From positions 124,001-188,000 of the forward strand of contig JACRPF010000006.1 of assembly GCA_016214035.1 (NCBI GenBank): a stretch of DNA of 64,000 nucleotides. Direction: 5' to 3'. Both the position numbers and the translations under genes were made by a program. The notes below the pieces were generated by a model that saw only the letters and a program-made list of their open reading frames with translations, made no database searches and had not been told where the DNA came from. The stretch is from Spirochaetota bacterium. Its GTDB lineage: Bacteria > Spirochaetota > Brachyspiria > Brachyspirales > JACRPF01. Within the stretch, counting starts at the first letter, position 1, and every line of letters starts with the position of its first letter. Shown one piece after another: positions 51,382 through 60,274 of this stretch.

Positions 51382-52935
51382 ATGAACAAACTGTGTGCGC
51401 TGTTGATAATGGCCGCCGTGAGTTTCGGTGCCGGTGTTACCGACATCCCGCGGCTGCAGCCTATCCCGAATACGCCGGATATCAGCAAGTCATCATGGAC
51501 ACCCGCTGGCGGCTGTTCCACGACGAACACCGTGGATGGCAGGATCGTTCTCACGACCGAAGTCCCCGCCGAGCAGGCAAAGGGTCATCACTGGTTTGAG
51601 ACAACGCTCGATCTGAAACCATATCGCGGAAAAACGGTGACGTTCTTCGTCCGCTACCGCACGCTGAACGTTTCCAAACCGCCGCAGGATTACAACGGCG
51701 TGAAGTTCATGCTCACGTATAAGAACGGCGAGAAAGGCACGCAGCAGTATCCCGCCGCTAAAGCGCCCTTCGGCACGAGCGACGGCTGGCAGGATACCGC
51801 ATTCAACGTTACGTTCGGCAGTGAGGTGACCACCGGCATTCTGTCGCTGGGACTGCAGGAAAGTTCGGGGAAGATCGAATTTATCCTCGACAGTCTCCAG
51901 ACCGGATACGTCTTCAGTCCGGAGGGGCGGATCAATCTCGAATATAAGATCACGTATCCTGACAACATTCTGAACCACAAACGGCAGCGGGGATTCATGT
52001 CGCCGCGTACCATCACGACGAACGATGTGGACACGCTCCGTTCATGGAACGTGAATCTCATGCGCTGGCAGATTACACGCAACTGGGGAAAGATCGGCAC
52101 CGAGACCGACCTTGACGAATACGACACCTGGCTCAAGGGCAAACTCGATGACCTCGACAAGGCAATTTCATTGCTGAAACCGGCCGGCATCAAGGTGGTC
52201 ATCGACCTGCATTCGCCTCCGGGCGGAAAAGTGTCGGCACACAATATGCGCATGTTCTTCGATAAAAAGTACGCCGATCATTTCATCAAGGTATGGCAGA
52301 CCATCGCCAAACGTTACAAGGGCAATCCCGGCGTCTACGCGTACGACCTTGTGAACGAACCTGTGCAGACAATGCCCGCACCGTTCGACTACTGGAATCT
52401 GCAGCGCATGGCCGCCGAAGCGATACGCGAGATCGATCCGGACACGCCGATAATGCTCGAGTCCAATGAGTCCGACCGGCCGCAGACCTACGCGTATATG
52501 TCTGCGCTGCGCATGAACAACATCATCTATAAAGTGCACATGTACTTTCCGCTCTCGTACACGCATCAGGGCGTTTTTTCCACGGGCGCATTCACGAAGA
52601 TGCCATACCCGGGACTCCTTGAGGGCGAACAGTGGGACAAAGAGAAAATACGGAAGACACTGCAGCCGGTGCGCGACTTTCAGCTCAGGCATACTGCGAA
52701 AATATACGTCGGCGAGTTCTCGGCCATCGCCTATGCCCCCGGCGCTGAAAAATATATCAATGACTGCATCGAAATATTCGAGGAATACGGCTGGGACTGG
52801 ACCTTCCACGCATTCCGCGAATTCGCCGGCTGGAGCGTTGAACACGACGGGCCGGATGTGCAGCATCTGGCGCCTGCACCCGACACGCTCCGCAAACAGG
52901 TGCTCTTGAAGTATTTCAAACTCAACGAGAAGTAA
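51382..52935 (+). CDS. Secreted GH5 cellulase-like hydrolase with N-terminal CBM-like domain
   Basis: The 517-residue protein has a signal peptide (about 1-17) and a jelly-roll module at about 25-175 (CSTTNTVDGRIVLTTEV ... IEFILDSLQTGY). A GH5 barrel at about 190-515 has acid/base Glu326 (YDLVNEPVQ) and nucleophile Glu445 (IYVGEFSA). VIDLHSPPGG and HMYFPLSYTHQG are further GH5 landmarks, fitting a beta-glucanase or mannanase. An AGGAG SD supports the start, and the M14 terminator separates it from upstream genes. Confidence 0.88.
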   Translation: MNKLCALLIMAAVSFGAGVTDIPRLQPIPNTPDISKSSWTPAGGCSTTNTVDGRIVLTTEVPAEQAKGHHWFETTLDLKPYRGKTVTFFVRYRTLNVSKPPQDYNGVKFMLTYKNGEKGTQQYPAAKAPFGTSDGWQDTAFNVTFGSEVTTGILSLGLQESSGKIEFILDSLQTGYVFSPEGRINLEYKITYPDNILNHKRQRGFMSPRTITTNDVDTLRSWNVNLMRWQITRNWGKIGTETDLDEYDTWLKGKLDDLDKAISLLKPAGIKVVIDLHSPPGGKVSAHNMRMFFDKKYADHFIKVWQTIAKRYKGNPGVYAYDLVNEPVQTMPAPFDYWNLQRMAAEAIREIDPDTPIMLESNESDRPQTYAYMSALRMNNIIYKVHMYFPLSYTHQGVFSTGAFTKMPYPGLLEGEQWDKEKIRKTLQPVRDFQLRHTAKIYVGEFSAIAYAPGAEKYINDCIEIFEEYGWDWTFHAFREFAGWSVEHDGPDVQHLAPAPDTLRKQVLLKYFKLNEK

Positions 52936-52952
52936 TAATCTTCCATAGCTAT

Positions 52953-52981
52953 TTGCTTTTTAATTGATAATTAGCTATTGT
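52953..52981 (+). promoter_or_regulatory. Promoter of the radical SAM gene, apparently leaderless
   Basis: TTGCTT (52953-52958), 17 bases and TATTGT (52976-52981) end seven bases before the ATG at 52989. No SD is present, so the mRNA probably starts at or near the ATG. Confidence 0.45.
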
Positions 52982-52988
52982 AGACGTT

Positions 52989-53906
52989 ATGACCGATGAT
53001 GCATCGAAACCTCGAGCCAGGGCTACGCTTACCAGCGTCCACATACTGCTTACCTATGCGTGTAATTTCTCCTGCGACCACTGCTTTCTGTTCTCCGGCC
53101 CCGAGGCGAGAGGCACGTTCACCGTCACTATGCTCATAAGCATGCTCGATGATATCAAAAAGTCAGGCATTGCGAACGTATGTTTCGAAGGCGGCGAAGC
53201 TTTTTTGTATTACCCGCTCCTTGTCGAAGGAATACGGTACGCACACGAACTCGGACTGAAGACAAGCGTGGTCACCAATGCGTACTGGGCACGGTCCATT
53301 GCGGATGCCGAGCTCTGGCTGAAACCATTGGCCAGTCTCAGTGTTGGTAAAATAAGCGTGAGCGCCGACGCGTTTCATTTCGGCGACGAAGTGGAGAATT
53401 CTGCGAAACGCGCGCTCGCGGCGGCAAAAGCACTCGGAATTCCGACGAGTACGCTCCGCACCGAAAAGCCAGCGATACAGTCCGTAGACGGAAAACGAAC
53501 GGTCGGCGGCACTACGCTTTTCAAGGGACGGGCGGTCGAGAAGTTCATCGACGGACTGCCCCGGCGGCCGTGGGAAGAACTCGTAACCTGCCCGCACGAG
53601 AAACTGGCAGAACCGTCACGTGTGCATCTTGACGCGTACGGCAACGTCCATCTCTGCCAGGGCGTGTGCATGGGCAATGCGCTGAAAACGCCGTTATCAG
53701 CATTGATCGATAATTATCACGCTGAGGACGATCCGATCTGCGGACTTTTGCTTGACGGCGGACCGGCGGCGCTTGCTCGTAAATATAACCTGCCGCACGA
53801 AGCGTCATATGTGGATGAATGCCATTTCTGTTATATGCTTCGCCGCGCATTGATAGAAACCTATCCCGATATTCTGGCGCCGCGGCAGGTGTACGGGATT
53901 ACGTAA
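52989..53906 (+). CDS. Radical SAM protein
   Basis: The 305-residue protein has the CxxxCxxC motif at Cys25, Cys29, Cys32 (YACNFSCDHC), which binds the SAM-cleaving [4Fe-4S] cluster, and FEGGEAF as the GGE-like motif. Later Cys residues (LCQGVCMG, DECHFCYM) suggest a SPASM- or twitch-like auxiliary cluster domain. Such enzymes often modify peptides or small substrates. No precursor peptide or RiPP gene is visible. The GNAT-like gene follows one base later. Confidence 0.88.
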   Translation: MTDDASKPRARATLTSVHILLTYACNFSCDHCFLFSGPEARGTFTVTMLISMLDDIKKSGIANVCFEGGEAFLYYPLLVEGIRYAHELGLKTSVVTNAYWARSIADAELWLKPLASLSVGKISVSADAFHFGDEVENSAKRALAAAKALGIPTSTLRTEKPAIQSVDGKRTVGGTTLFKGRAVEKFIDGLPRRPWEELVTCPHEKLAEPSRVHLDAYGNVHLCQGVCMGNALKTPLSALIDNYHAEDDPICGLLLDGGPAALARKYNLPHEASYVDECHFCYMLRRALIETYPDILAPRQVYGIT

Positions 53907-53907
53907 C

Positions 53908-54384
53908 ATGATGAGTAAAAACCTGGAGCGGATGATAAAGCTTGCCGATGAGGCCTTTGCCGCACGCAAGGACCCCGACCAGATATCGGTCACTTCGAAA
54001 GACAGAAAAAAACTTGAACGCATACACCCGGCGACGATGTCGCAGCAGGAGAACGCAGACGGGCCTGTCGCGTGGATGCTGATAATCCCCACCACGCACG
54101 ACATCATGAATGAATTTATCAGCGGGCATATAAATGAAAAAGAGCTCCTGAAGCGAACACCGTTGAAGGCGAACTATGAAACCGCCTATCTGTGCTCGGC
54201 GCTCGTGCTTCCGGAGATGCGCGGACAGGGCATCGCCAAGGATGTCGCAAAAAAAGCACTTACGTCCATGATGCAGGACCATCCGATACGGGAATTGTTC
54301 TACTGGTCGTTCAGCGCCGAGGGTGACAAACTTGCGTATTCACTCGCCCGGCACTTCAAACTGCCGCTGAAAAAAAGAGTATAG
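53908..54384 (+). CDS. GNAT-like N-acetyltransferase
   Basis: The 158-residue protein has ALVLPEMRGQGIAKDVAKKAL near 98-118, which matches the acetyl-CoA-binding R/QxxGxG/A loop of GNATs. The rest is poorly conserved by eye. It follows the radical SAM gene at once and is probably cotranscribed, so the two may act on one substrate. The assignment rests mainly on that one motif. Confidence 0.55.
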   Translation: MMSKNLERMIKLADEAFAARKDPDQISVTSKDRKKLERIHPATMSQQENADGPVAWMLIIPTTHDIMNEFISGHINEKELLKRTPLKANYETAYLCSALVLPEMRGQGIAKDVAKKALTSMMQDHPIRELFYWSFSAEGDKLAYSLARHFKLPLKKRV

Positions 54385-54427
54385 CCGGAATCGGGAACAA
54401 TAATTATCGAATAATGATGACGTAATG

Positions 54428-56053
54428 CTACGGCAGTGTGCACAATGTCTTAATGAAAAGATATCGCACCAATCTGTTATACGCGTCGCGTTCCATGGTG
54501 TTGGTGACCCGTGTAGAGACGTTCTGATATACCTGCTGAATGTCTTCCCGCGACTGGCGGTTGCTCTTCTTCACCGAGTTCATGCTCTTCTGTATGGCAG
54601 CGATAAGCGTATCGCGCTCGCTCGCACGCAGTTTGGAAAGCTCGTACCAGTCATTCTGGGCACCGGCGATATATTCTTCAAGCTGCGCCGCGGTCTTCGG
54701 TATGCTGTCCTTGAGTCCCACGGCGCGGCACACGCGGTCGATAGGTACGCCGGCCTCGACGAACGCCGTTGCTGTTGCCGGAGCTTGCGTCTGCGTCCGT
54801 GCGGAGGGTGCAAGCCGCATACCCAGCGGCTCCGGCCGTGCCGTTTTTATCTTTTCTTTCCGCTCATAGGCAAACCGCTCGAGCGAATCGTTCTGATACC
54901 GGTTAAGGTTCTTCCGTGAAAAAACAAGCATAATGGTCGACGATAACGCATTATCGACGCCTGACGATGTGCGCGCTGCTGATATACGGGCGAGATATTG
55001 TTTGAACACGAAACTACTCAGCATGCCGCCGCTTCTTTTTTTGAGCTCTTTGGCTATCTGCTCGGGCGTTATTTTGAACAATTCGGCATAATTAAACTGC
55101 ACTACACCAGCTTTATCCGTCCGCATGAACGAGATAAGCTCAAGCGTCTTTTTCAGGAACGTGTCCGTCAGCATGAAGGCGTGTTCCCGTTTTTCATCGG
55201 CAATGGGGAGTGGAAACGCATTGGTGCGCATCTCGGCGACCGACGGATATTGTGCGGCGTACGTACAGAGATAGCGCAGATACTGCACCGCAAGCGTGTC
55301 TACTTTTGATTCCGGCACCACGACGGCGGGCAGCGTTTTAGCACCGCTGCGCAGCGCTTCGTCGGAGAGCAGTTCGAACAGGCGGGAGCGTTCGCTCTCA
55401 TAGATGCGCTCGAAAAACGTATACGGGAGCGCACAGCGAAGCGCGAATCCAGCGGGGTTTCCGTCGCGATTCTTCATCGGGAGCAGCACCGGCAGCGATT
55501 CCGCAGGTGTAACAAGCGAATTGAACGCCGGTGTGAATATCGTGGAATCTATCTCCCTGACGGCGGAATGCTCAAGGCAATCCTCACGGGTGATGAGCGT
55601 TGACGGCGCAGAAAGCGCAATGCGTATGATGAGTTCCCTGCAGCGGCTGATGAGCGTTACGCTGTCATCAACCGTTTCTTCAGGCTCGGCATCGTGCGAC
55701 GGAGCGCTTTCATGAAAATATACCGTGATAGCGCCGTTATCATCATCCTTATGCACGGTCGCATACCCTTTCACCTTGAGCAGAACGAACAATTCCATCA
55801 GATTCCGTATCCGCTGATCACTTGAGAAAAGCGTTGTATCCTCACGGGAACTGACGACGGCATTGCGCTTTTTCACGACATACTTAAGCACATCCACAAG
55901 CACGCCGTAGAGCGGAATCGCCTCATATTTTCTGGTGTCCCCGAGGAACACATCGCGAAGGAATTCTTTATATCGTTCCTTGTCGGTAAGATATACCGGT
56001 ATCGGCGCCGTTGTCGGTATCGGTGAATTGTCGTTATCTGAAGATTGTTTCAT
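54428..56053 (-). CDS. Orphan cytosolic protein of 541 residues
   Basis: I do not recognise a family. There is no signal peptide or membrane helix. The protein is charged, with helical N- and C-terminal parts (RYKEFLRDVFLGDTRKYEAIPLYG; DTLIAAIQKSMNSVKKSNRQSRED). A low-complexity Pro/Thr/Ala linker lies near 425-445 (APSARTQTQAPATATA). It has its own promoter at 56077-56105 and an AGGAA SD. It is convergent with the radical SAM pair and divergent from the CBM-GH gene. No role can be assigned. Confidence 0.7.
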   Translation of the reverse strand: MKQSSDNDNSPIPTTAPIPVYLTDKERYKEFLRDVFLGDTRKYEAIPLYGVLVDVLKYVVKKRNAVVSSREDTTLFSSDQRIRNLMELFVLLKVKGYATVHKDDDNGAITVYFHESAPSHDAEPEETVDDSVTLISRCRELIIRIALSAPSTLITREDCLEHSAVREIDSTIFTPAFNSLVTPAESLPVLLPMKNRDGNPAGFALRCALPYTFFERIYESERSRLFELLSDEALRSGAKTLPAVVVPESKVDTLAVQYLRYLCTYAAQYPSVAEMRTNAFPLPIADEKREHAFMLTDTFLKKTLELISFMRTDKAGVVQFNYAELFKITPEQIAKELKKRSGGMLSSFVFKQYLARISAARTSSGVDNALSSTIMLVFSRKNLNRYQNDSLERFAYERKEKIKTARPEPLGMRLAPSARTQTQAPATATAFVEAGVPIDRVCRAVGLKDSIPKTAAQLEEYIAGAQNDWYELSKLRASERDTLIAAIQKSMNSVKKSNRQSREDIQQVYQNVSTRVTNTMERDAYNRLVRYLFIKTLCTLP

Positions 56054-56076
56054 AGTTCCTGTTCACTTATGTACAT

Positions 56077-56105
56077 AGTATACCGGATTCATGACGCCGC
56101 GTCAA
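56077..56105 (-). promoter_or_regulatory. Promoter of the orphan 541-residue protein gene
   Basis: Minus strand: TTGACG (56105-56100), 17 bases, TATACT (56082-56077). Confidence 0.6.
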
Positions 56106-56185
56106 CACCGCACCACAGCAGCACACTCGCTGTTCCATATAAAGAAAACAGGATTTTATACAAATACAATTCCCGTGAAATGACG

Positions 56186-56212
56186 TATACTGCCGGTATA
56201 ACGAACGTTCGT
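56186..56212 (+). promoter_or_regulatory. -10 element and ACGAACGTTCGT palindrome upstream of the CBM-GH gene
   Basis: TATACT (56186-56191) with no clear -35 precedes the perfect 12-base palindrome ACGAACGTTCGT (56201-56212), centred on CG as in LacI-family operators. It differs from both other operator types in the window. Confidence 0.42.
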
Positions 56213-56226
56213 ATCAGGAGCATTCA

Positions 56227-58215
56227 ATGAAAAAACAGCTCACGATCATAGTACTGCTTATATGCGCATTATCCCTCGTCGCGGCTGAGGGTTTTATCAA
56301 CAACGGCGATTTCGAATCCGGCACGGCAAATCCGCCGGACGGCTGGGTCATGTGGGGGCCCGACCAATTCAAAAAAGCGGAAAACTACACCGCTGACACG
56401 GCACACGCGCATAGCGGCAAAGCGTCGTTTCGCATCCATCATCCGGCAAATACGCGTGGCTACATTATCACCTCGCCGTTCGACAATGCGCTCAAGCCGG
56501 AAAAAGGCCAGGCGTATACGATTAGTTTCTGGGTAAAAGCCGACAAGCCCGGCGATGCGCGGTTCTGGACCGGCGCGTATCTTTCCACCAATCCGCTCAA
56601 GGACGGACGCTCACTCGGAAGCTACACGATACCGGTAACCGCGGAATGGAAACAGATCACCTATACCTTTACCGAAGGCCTCGACTTCACCGTTGAAGGC
56701 TCGCCGCTCGTATATTTCTGCTTTTCTGCTGCGGTGAAACAAGAAGATGAACGGACGATTTGGGTTGACGACATCGTCATCACCGCGAAGAAATCGGCGC
56801 TGAGCTTCACACTCATCGATGAGAGCACGGTTGCCTACCGGAAACCGCAAAGCAGCCTCAAACCCGGAAGTACACTCACGATAAGCATCGACCCGTCGAA
56901 AACAGTGCGGAAAGCGAACAGGCTCGTCGGCGGCATTTCGTTTCATAAAGTAGCCGGATGGGCCGGAAAACCGTATTCCCGCGACGGCAAGTATACGCTC
57001 TCGGACGATATGGAAGGCGCCATCAAAGATCTCAAACTGCCGCTCACGCGCATCTACGCCATGGGCGACGAACAATTCTCGCTCGAAGAGTCCATCGATA
57101 AAGCCGCGGCGCTGCTCGACAAGATCGGTGTGCCCCAGGAAACCGTGGTACTCGAGTTTGAGAACCAGGGCGCAAAAACGAAACTCGCTCCCGATGTGTG
57201 GGTACGCGGCGTGAAATATTCGATGAGCAAAGGGTATAAATTCCGCTACTGGGAGATCAGCAACGAGCCGTATCTGAACAGCCCGATTTTCAAGGAACCA
57301 TCCGATTACGTTGAGCATTACAAAGCGGTAAACGCGGCCATCAAGGCGGTACAGCCGGAAGCGAAGACCGTCATGTCCACAAAAGGCGATGATTTCAAAT
57401 GGGGTAATTATCTCCTCGCGGCGCTTGCCGGTCATTACGACCTCGTAGCCCCGCACTGGTACAGCTGGGCGAAGGGCTTTGATTTCGAGGATACAATGCT
57501 CGGTGAGAATTATGACATCGCCTGCCGTATTGCCAAATGGACCGAACTGATAAAGAAATATAATCCCGGACGCGACGCCGCGCAGTACGACACCGAGTGG
57601 GGTCTTTACACGCCCACGAAGAATGACGAGCCCGGCGAGAAAAACCCGCAGAACGCCAACATCATGGGTGCTGTATTCCGCGCGGCACGGCTCGTGTATT
57701 ACACCGGCGACGATATCATACGCGGGGCAACCGCATGGGAAATGTTCGTCAGAAAGCCCGGTTACGGTTTCTGCACCTTCGAGGCCGGTACCGAGGAAAA
57801 GCGCACGTTCCTCTACTGGCTCTACTATTACTACAACCGTTCCGTCGGCGACAATGTGCTTGCGCTTGACGGCACCGCTCCGTTTTACACGATCAAAAAA
57901 GCGCGAACGAAAACCGAAGGCACGGATATCACCGCAACACCCGCGATCATCACCGCAACCGCCGACGGCAAACGCATCTACGCGATGCTCGTCAACGGCA
58001 TGTGGGCAAAGGAATACCCCGCGTCGATAACCGTGAACAACTTTGCACTGAAGACAGCCACCGGCATACTACTCACGCATGACGACACGAACGCGCTGCC
58101 GATACTCGACAGAAAAGAGGATTTTGTGAAACCCTTCGCCCCTGCCGTCTCGGGAAACAGCCTCACTTTCACGCTCCCGGCGCACGCGATAGTGTTCCTC
58201 AAACTCGAGCAATAA
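56227..58215 (+). CDS. Secreted glycosidase with N-terminal CBM4_9-like module
   Basis: The 662-residue protein has a signal peptide (about 1-20) and a CBM4/9/16/22-like module (about 22-190, FINNGDFESGTANPPDGW ... IWVDDIVITA). The barrel at about 235-570 has acid/base candidate Glu347 (YWEISNEPYL) and nucleophile candidate Glu457 (QYDTEWGLY), in the GH39/GH51-like style. A C-terminal beta domain follows. An AGGAG SD supports the start. It is followed by the GH36 gene in the same direction, and both are likely to degrade one heteropolysaccharide. Confidence 0.78.
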   Translation: MKKQLTIIVLLICALSLVAAEGFINNGDFESGTANPPDGWVMWGPDQFKKAENYTADTAHAHSGKASFRIHHPANTRGYIITSPFDNALKPEKGQAYTISFWVKADKPGDARFWTGAYLSTNPLKDGRSLGSYTIPVTAEWKQITYTFTEGLDFTVEGSPLVYFCFSAAVKQEDERTIWVDDIVITAKKSALSFTLIDESTVAYRKPQSSLKPGSTLTISIDPSKTVRKANRLVGGISFHKVAGWAGKPYSRDGKYTLSDDMEGAIKDLKLPLTRIYAMGDEQFSLEESIDKAAALLDKIGVPQETVVLEFENQGAKTKLAPDVWVRGVKYSMSKGYKFRYWEISNEPYLNSPIFKEPSDYVEHYKAVNAAIKAVQPEAKTVMSTKGDDFKWGNYLLAALAGHYDLVAPHWYSWAKGFDFEDTMLGENYDIACRIAKWTELIKKYNPGRDAAQYDTEWGLYTPTKNDEPGEKNPQNANIMGAVFRAARLVYYTGDDIIRGATAWEMFVRKPGYGFCTFEAGTEEKRTFLYWLYYYYNRSVGDNVLALDGTAPFYTIKKARTKTEGTDITATPAIITATADGKRIYAMLVNGMWAKEYPASITVNNFALKTATGILLTHDDTNALPILDRKEDFVKPFAPAVSGNSLTFTLPAHAIVFLKLEQ

Positions 58216-58321
58216 TATACTTGACAATATCGTACGGTACTTTATCCTCACCCCATGAGCGCATCGATGTCGCACACGTATAGCTGCACCCCGGACATGC
58301 GCATCAAAGGAAGATGAGTAT

Positions 58322-60268
58322 ATGAAACAGAAACAGATCAAAACCCGCGGCGGACTTTCCTTTAACACACAACGCGGATGTTTCAGCATCACCGCCGGCG
58401 GCCTTACGCTCAAGGACTATACTGTCGCCATCGCGAGCGGCGAAAGTACCATACGCGGCACCGATATCCGCTGGCACTCATCCGTAAGCGGTGAAACTCA
58501 AACCATAACCGGCACGGGCAAAGGCGTTACCGTAACGCTCACGATATCATCTTTCAAGGACAACGAAAGTCATCGAATCGTCATCGGCGGCGAAATACGC
58601 TTTACCAAAGCGATGTCCTGCGAACGCATCGACATTCTGCATCCCGTTTCCTCCGGCACTGTTTCGGTACTATCCATGCTCACGCACGGACACGTCATGG
58701 GCGGCTGCAATCTCTTCACGTTTCCGGGCACGAAGGCGCAGAAAAAGCCCTTCGAAAGCTGGCACTTTGCGGCATTCAAAACGGCGAATGATTTTTCGCT
58801 TGCGAGTTTCGACCTCAAAGAAACGTATCCATGCATATTCACCGGTATGCGTACGATGAAAAATGTTCAGGCATTCACCGCTTCCATGCGCACCGAGGCG
58901 GATGTAAAAAAAGGCGACATCATCCGGCTTCAACCGCTCACTATAACATCCGGCAGCAACGGCCATGCGATGCTTGAACGTTACGGCGAACGTCAGTCTT
59001 CATCGAAAAAGGACTTCTCCAAACGGCCGATTATGTGGAACAGCTGGGATTATTACCGCTGGTGCATCAGCGAGGCCGAGGTTATGGAGAACGTGGAGTT
59101 CATCGCGAACGATCCGGTGTTATCAAAGCACGTGGAGTATATCGTGGTGGACGACGGCTGGCAGTACGCGTACGGCGACTGGGAGGTCAATTACAAATTC
59201 CCGTCCGGCATGGACGGCCTTGCAAGGAAGATACAAGCAAAGGGGATGAAGGCGGGCCTCTGGTTCGCTCCGTTTATCGTTGAAGAGCACAGTACCATCG
59301 CCGACTGGCATCCCGATATGCTCGTGACCGGCGACAAAAGACTGCCGGGGCTCGCATTCTCCTGCATGAAGCGCATGGGGTTTATCCTTGACGCCGCATC
59401 AAGAAATGGCGGAAAATTCCTCGCCGACATCTTCGCGCGATACCGTTCCATGGGATACGATTATTTCAAACTCGATTTCCTCCGCTATCTGCAGAACGGC
59501 GTTTACTATAACAACGGCGAACGGCCGGCAAAAGGAAAGCTCATGCGCGATGCGCTTCAGAACATCCGTAATGCCGCCGGAAATGACGCACACATACTCG
59601 GCTGCAATTTCCCGTTTGAGGCGGGCGACGGCATCGTTGACAGCACGCGCGTATCATCCGATGTCGCACCGCGCTGGGAGAACGTGAAGATAAACGTAAA
59701 ATCCATGGCTGCCCGCTACTGGATGAACCGCGTGCTCTGGTGGAGCGATCCGGACTTCGCCGTCTGCCGGGGCGACGACACCAGCGACGATACAGACCTC
59801 CGCCGCATGAATCCGCTCAATGTATTCCTCGACATGAAGAATCAGAACACCGGAATGAAAGAGCGATGGGACAACTTTGTCACCTACGACGAGGCGCGTG
59901 TGCTCATGTCGCTTGCCGTGGTCAACGGCGGCGTCATCGCACTTTCGGACAAGCTTACACGGCTCAACGAACGCGGGCTCGATCTTGTACGTAAAACCGT
60001 GGCGGCGGATGATCGCGGACGCGGCGTACCCATCGACCTCTTCGAACACGAATACCCCGAGCGATGGGTACAGATGAATGACAAGGGCAGACGATATCTT
60101 TTCGTCAATTACGCCGACAACGCTAAAAGGCTCACTATCAAGAGCACGGATATAGATACGACGCTTCAGTATCGTGATTTCTGGACCGGTGAGCCGGTAA
60201 TGTTAACCAAAGACTCGTTCACCGTGACAATATCCAAACACTCGTGCCTGTTTCTCGAATCGATATAG
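58322..60268 (+). CDS. GH36-family alpha-galactosidase-like enzyme
   Basis: The 648-residue protein lacks a signal peptide and so acts on imported oligosaccharides. RPIMWNSWDYYR near 238-249 and VVDDGWQYAYGDW open the barrel. The nucleophile Asp385 is in FKLDFLRY and the acid/base Asp447 in RVSSDVAPRW, as in GH36/GH27. Alpha-galactosidase activity is the default reading; other GH36 specificities such as alpha-N-acetylgalactosaminidase remain possible. An AAGGAAG SD precedes the ATG. The MFS gene is convergent, six bases from its stop. Confidence 0.9.
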   Translation: MKQKQIKTRGGLSFNTQRGCFSITAGGLTLKDYTVAIASGESTIRGTDIRWHSSVSGETQTITGTGKGVTVTLTISSFKDNESHRIVIGGEIRFTKAMSCERIDILHPVSSGTVSVLSMLTHGHVMGGCNLFTFPGTKAQKKPFESWHFAAFKTANDFSLASFDLKETYPCIFTGMRTMKNVQAFTASMRTEADVKKGDIIRLQPLTITSGSNGHAMLERYGERQSSSKKDFSKRPIMWNSWDYYRWCISEAEVMENVEFIANDPVLSKHVEYIVVDDGWQYAYGDWEVNYKFPSGMDGLARKIQAKGMKAGLWFAPFIVEEHSTIADWHPDMLVTGDKRLPGLAFSCMKRMGFILDAASRNGGKFLADIFARYRSMGYDYFKLDFLRYLQNGVYYNNGERPAKGKLMRDALQNIRNAAGNDAHILGCNFPFEAGDGIVDSTRVSSDVAPRWENVKINVKSMAARYWMNRVLWWSDPDFAVCRGDDTSDDTDLRRMNPLNVFLDMKNQNTGMKERWDNFVTYDEARVLMSLAVVNGGVIALSDKLTRLNERGLDLVRKTVAADDRGRGVPIDLFEHEYPERWVQMNDKGRRYLFVNYADNAKRLTIKSTDIDTTLQYRDFWTGEPVMLTKDSFTVTISKHSCLFLESI

Positions 60269-60274
60269 GCAACG

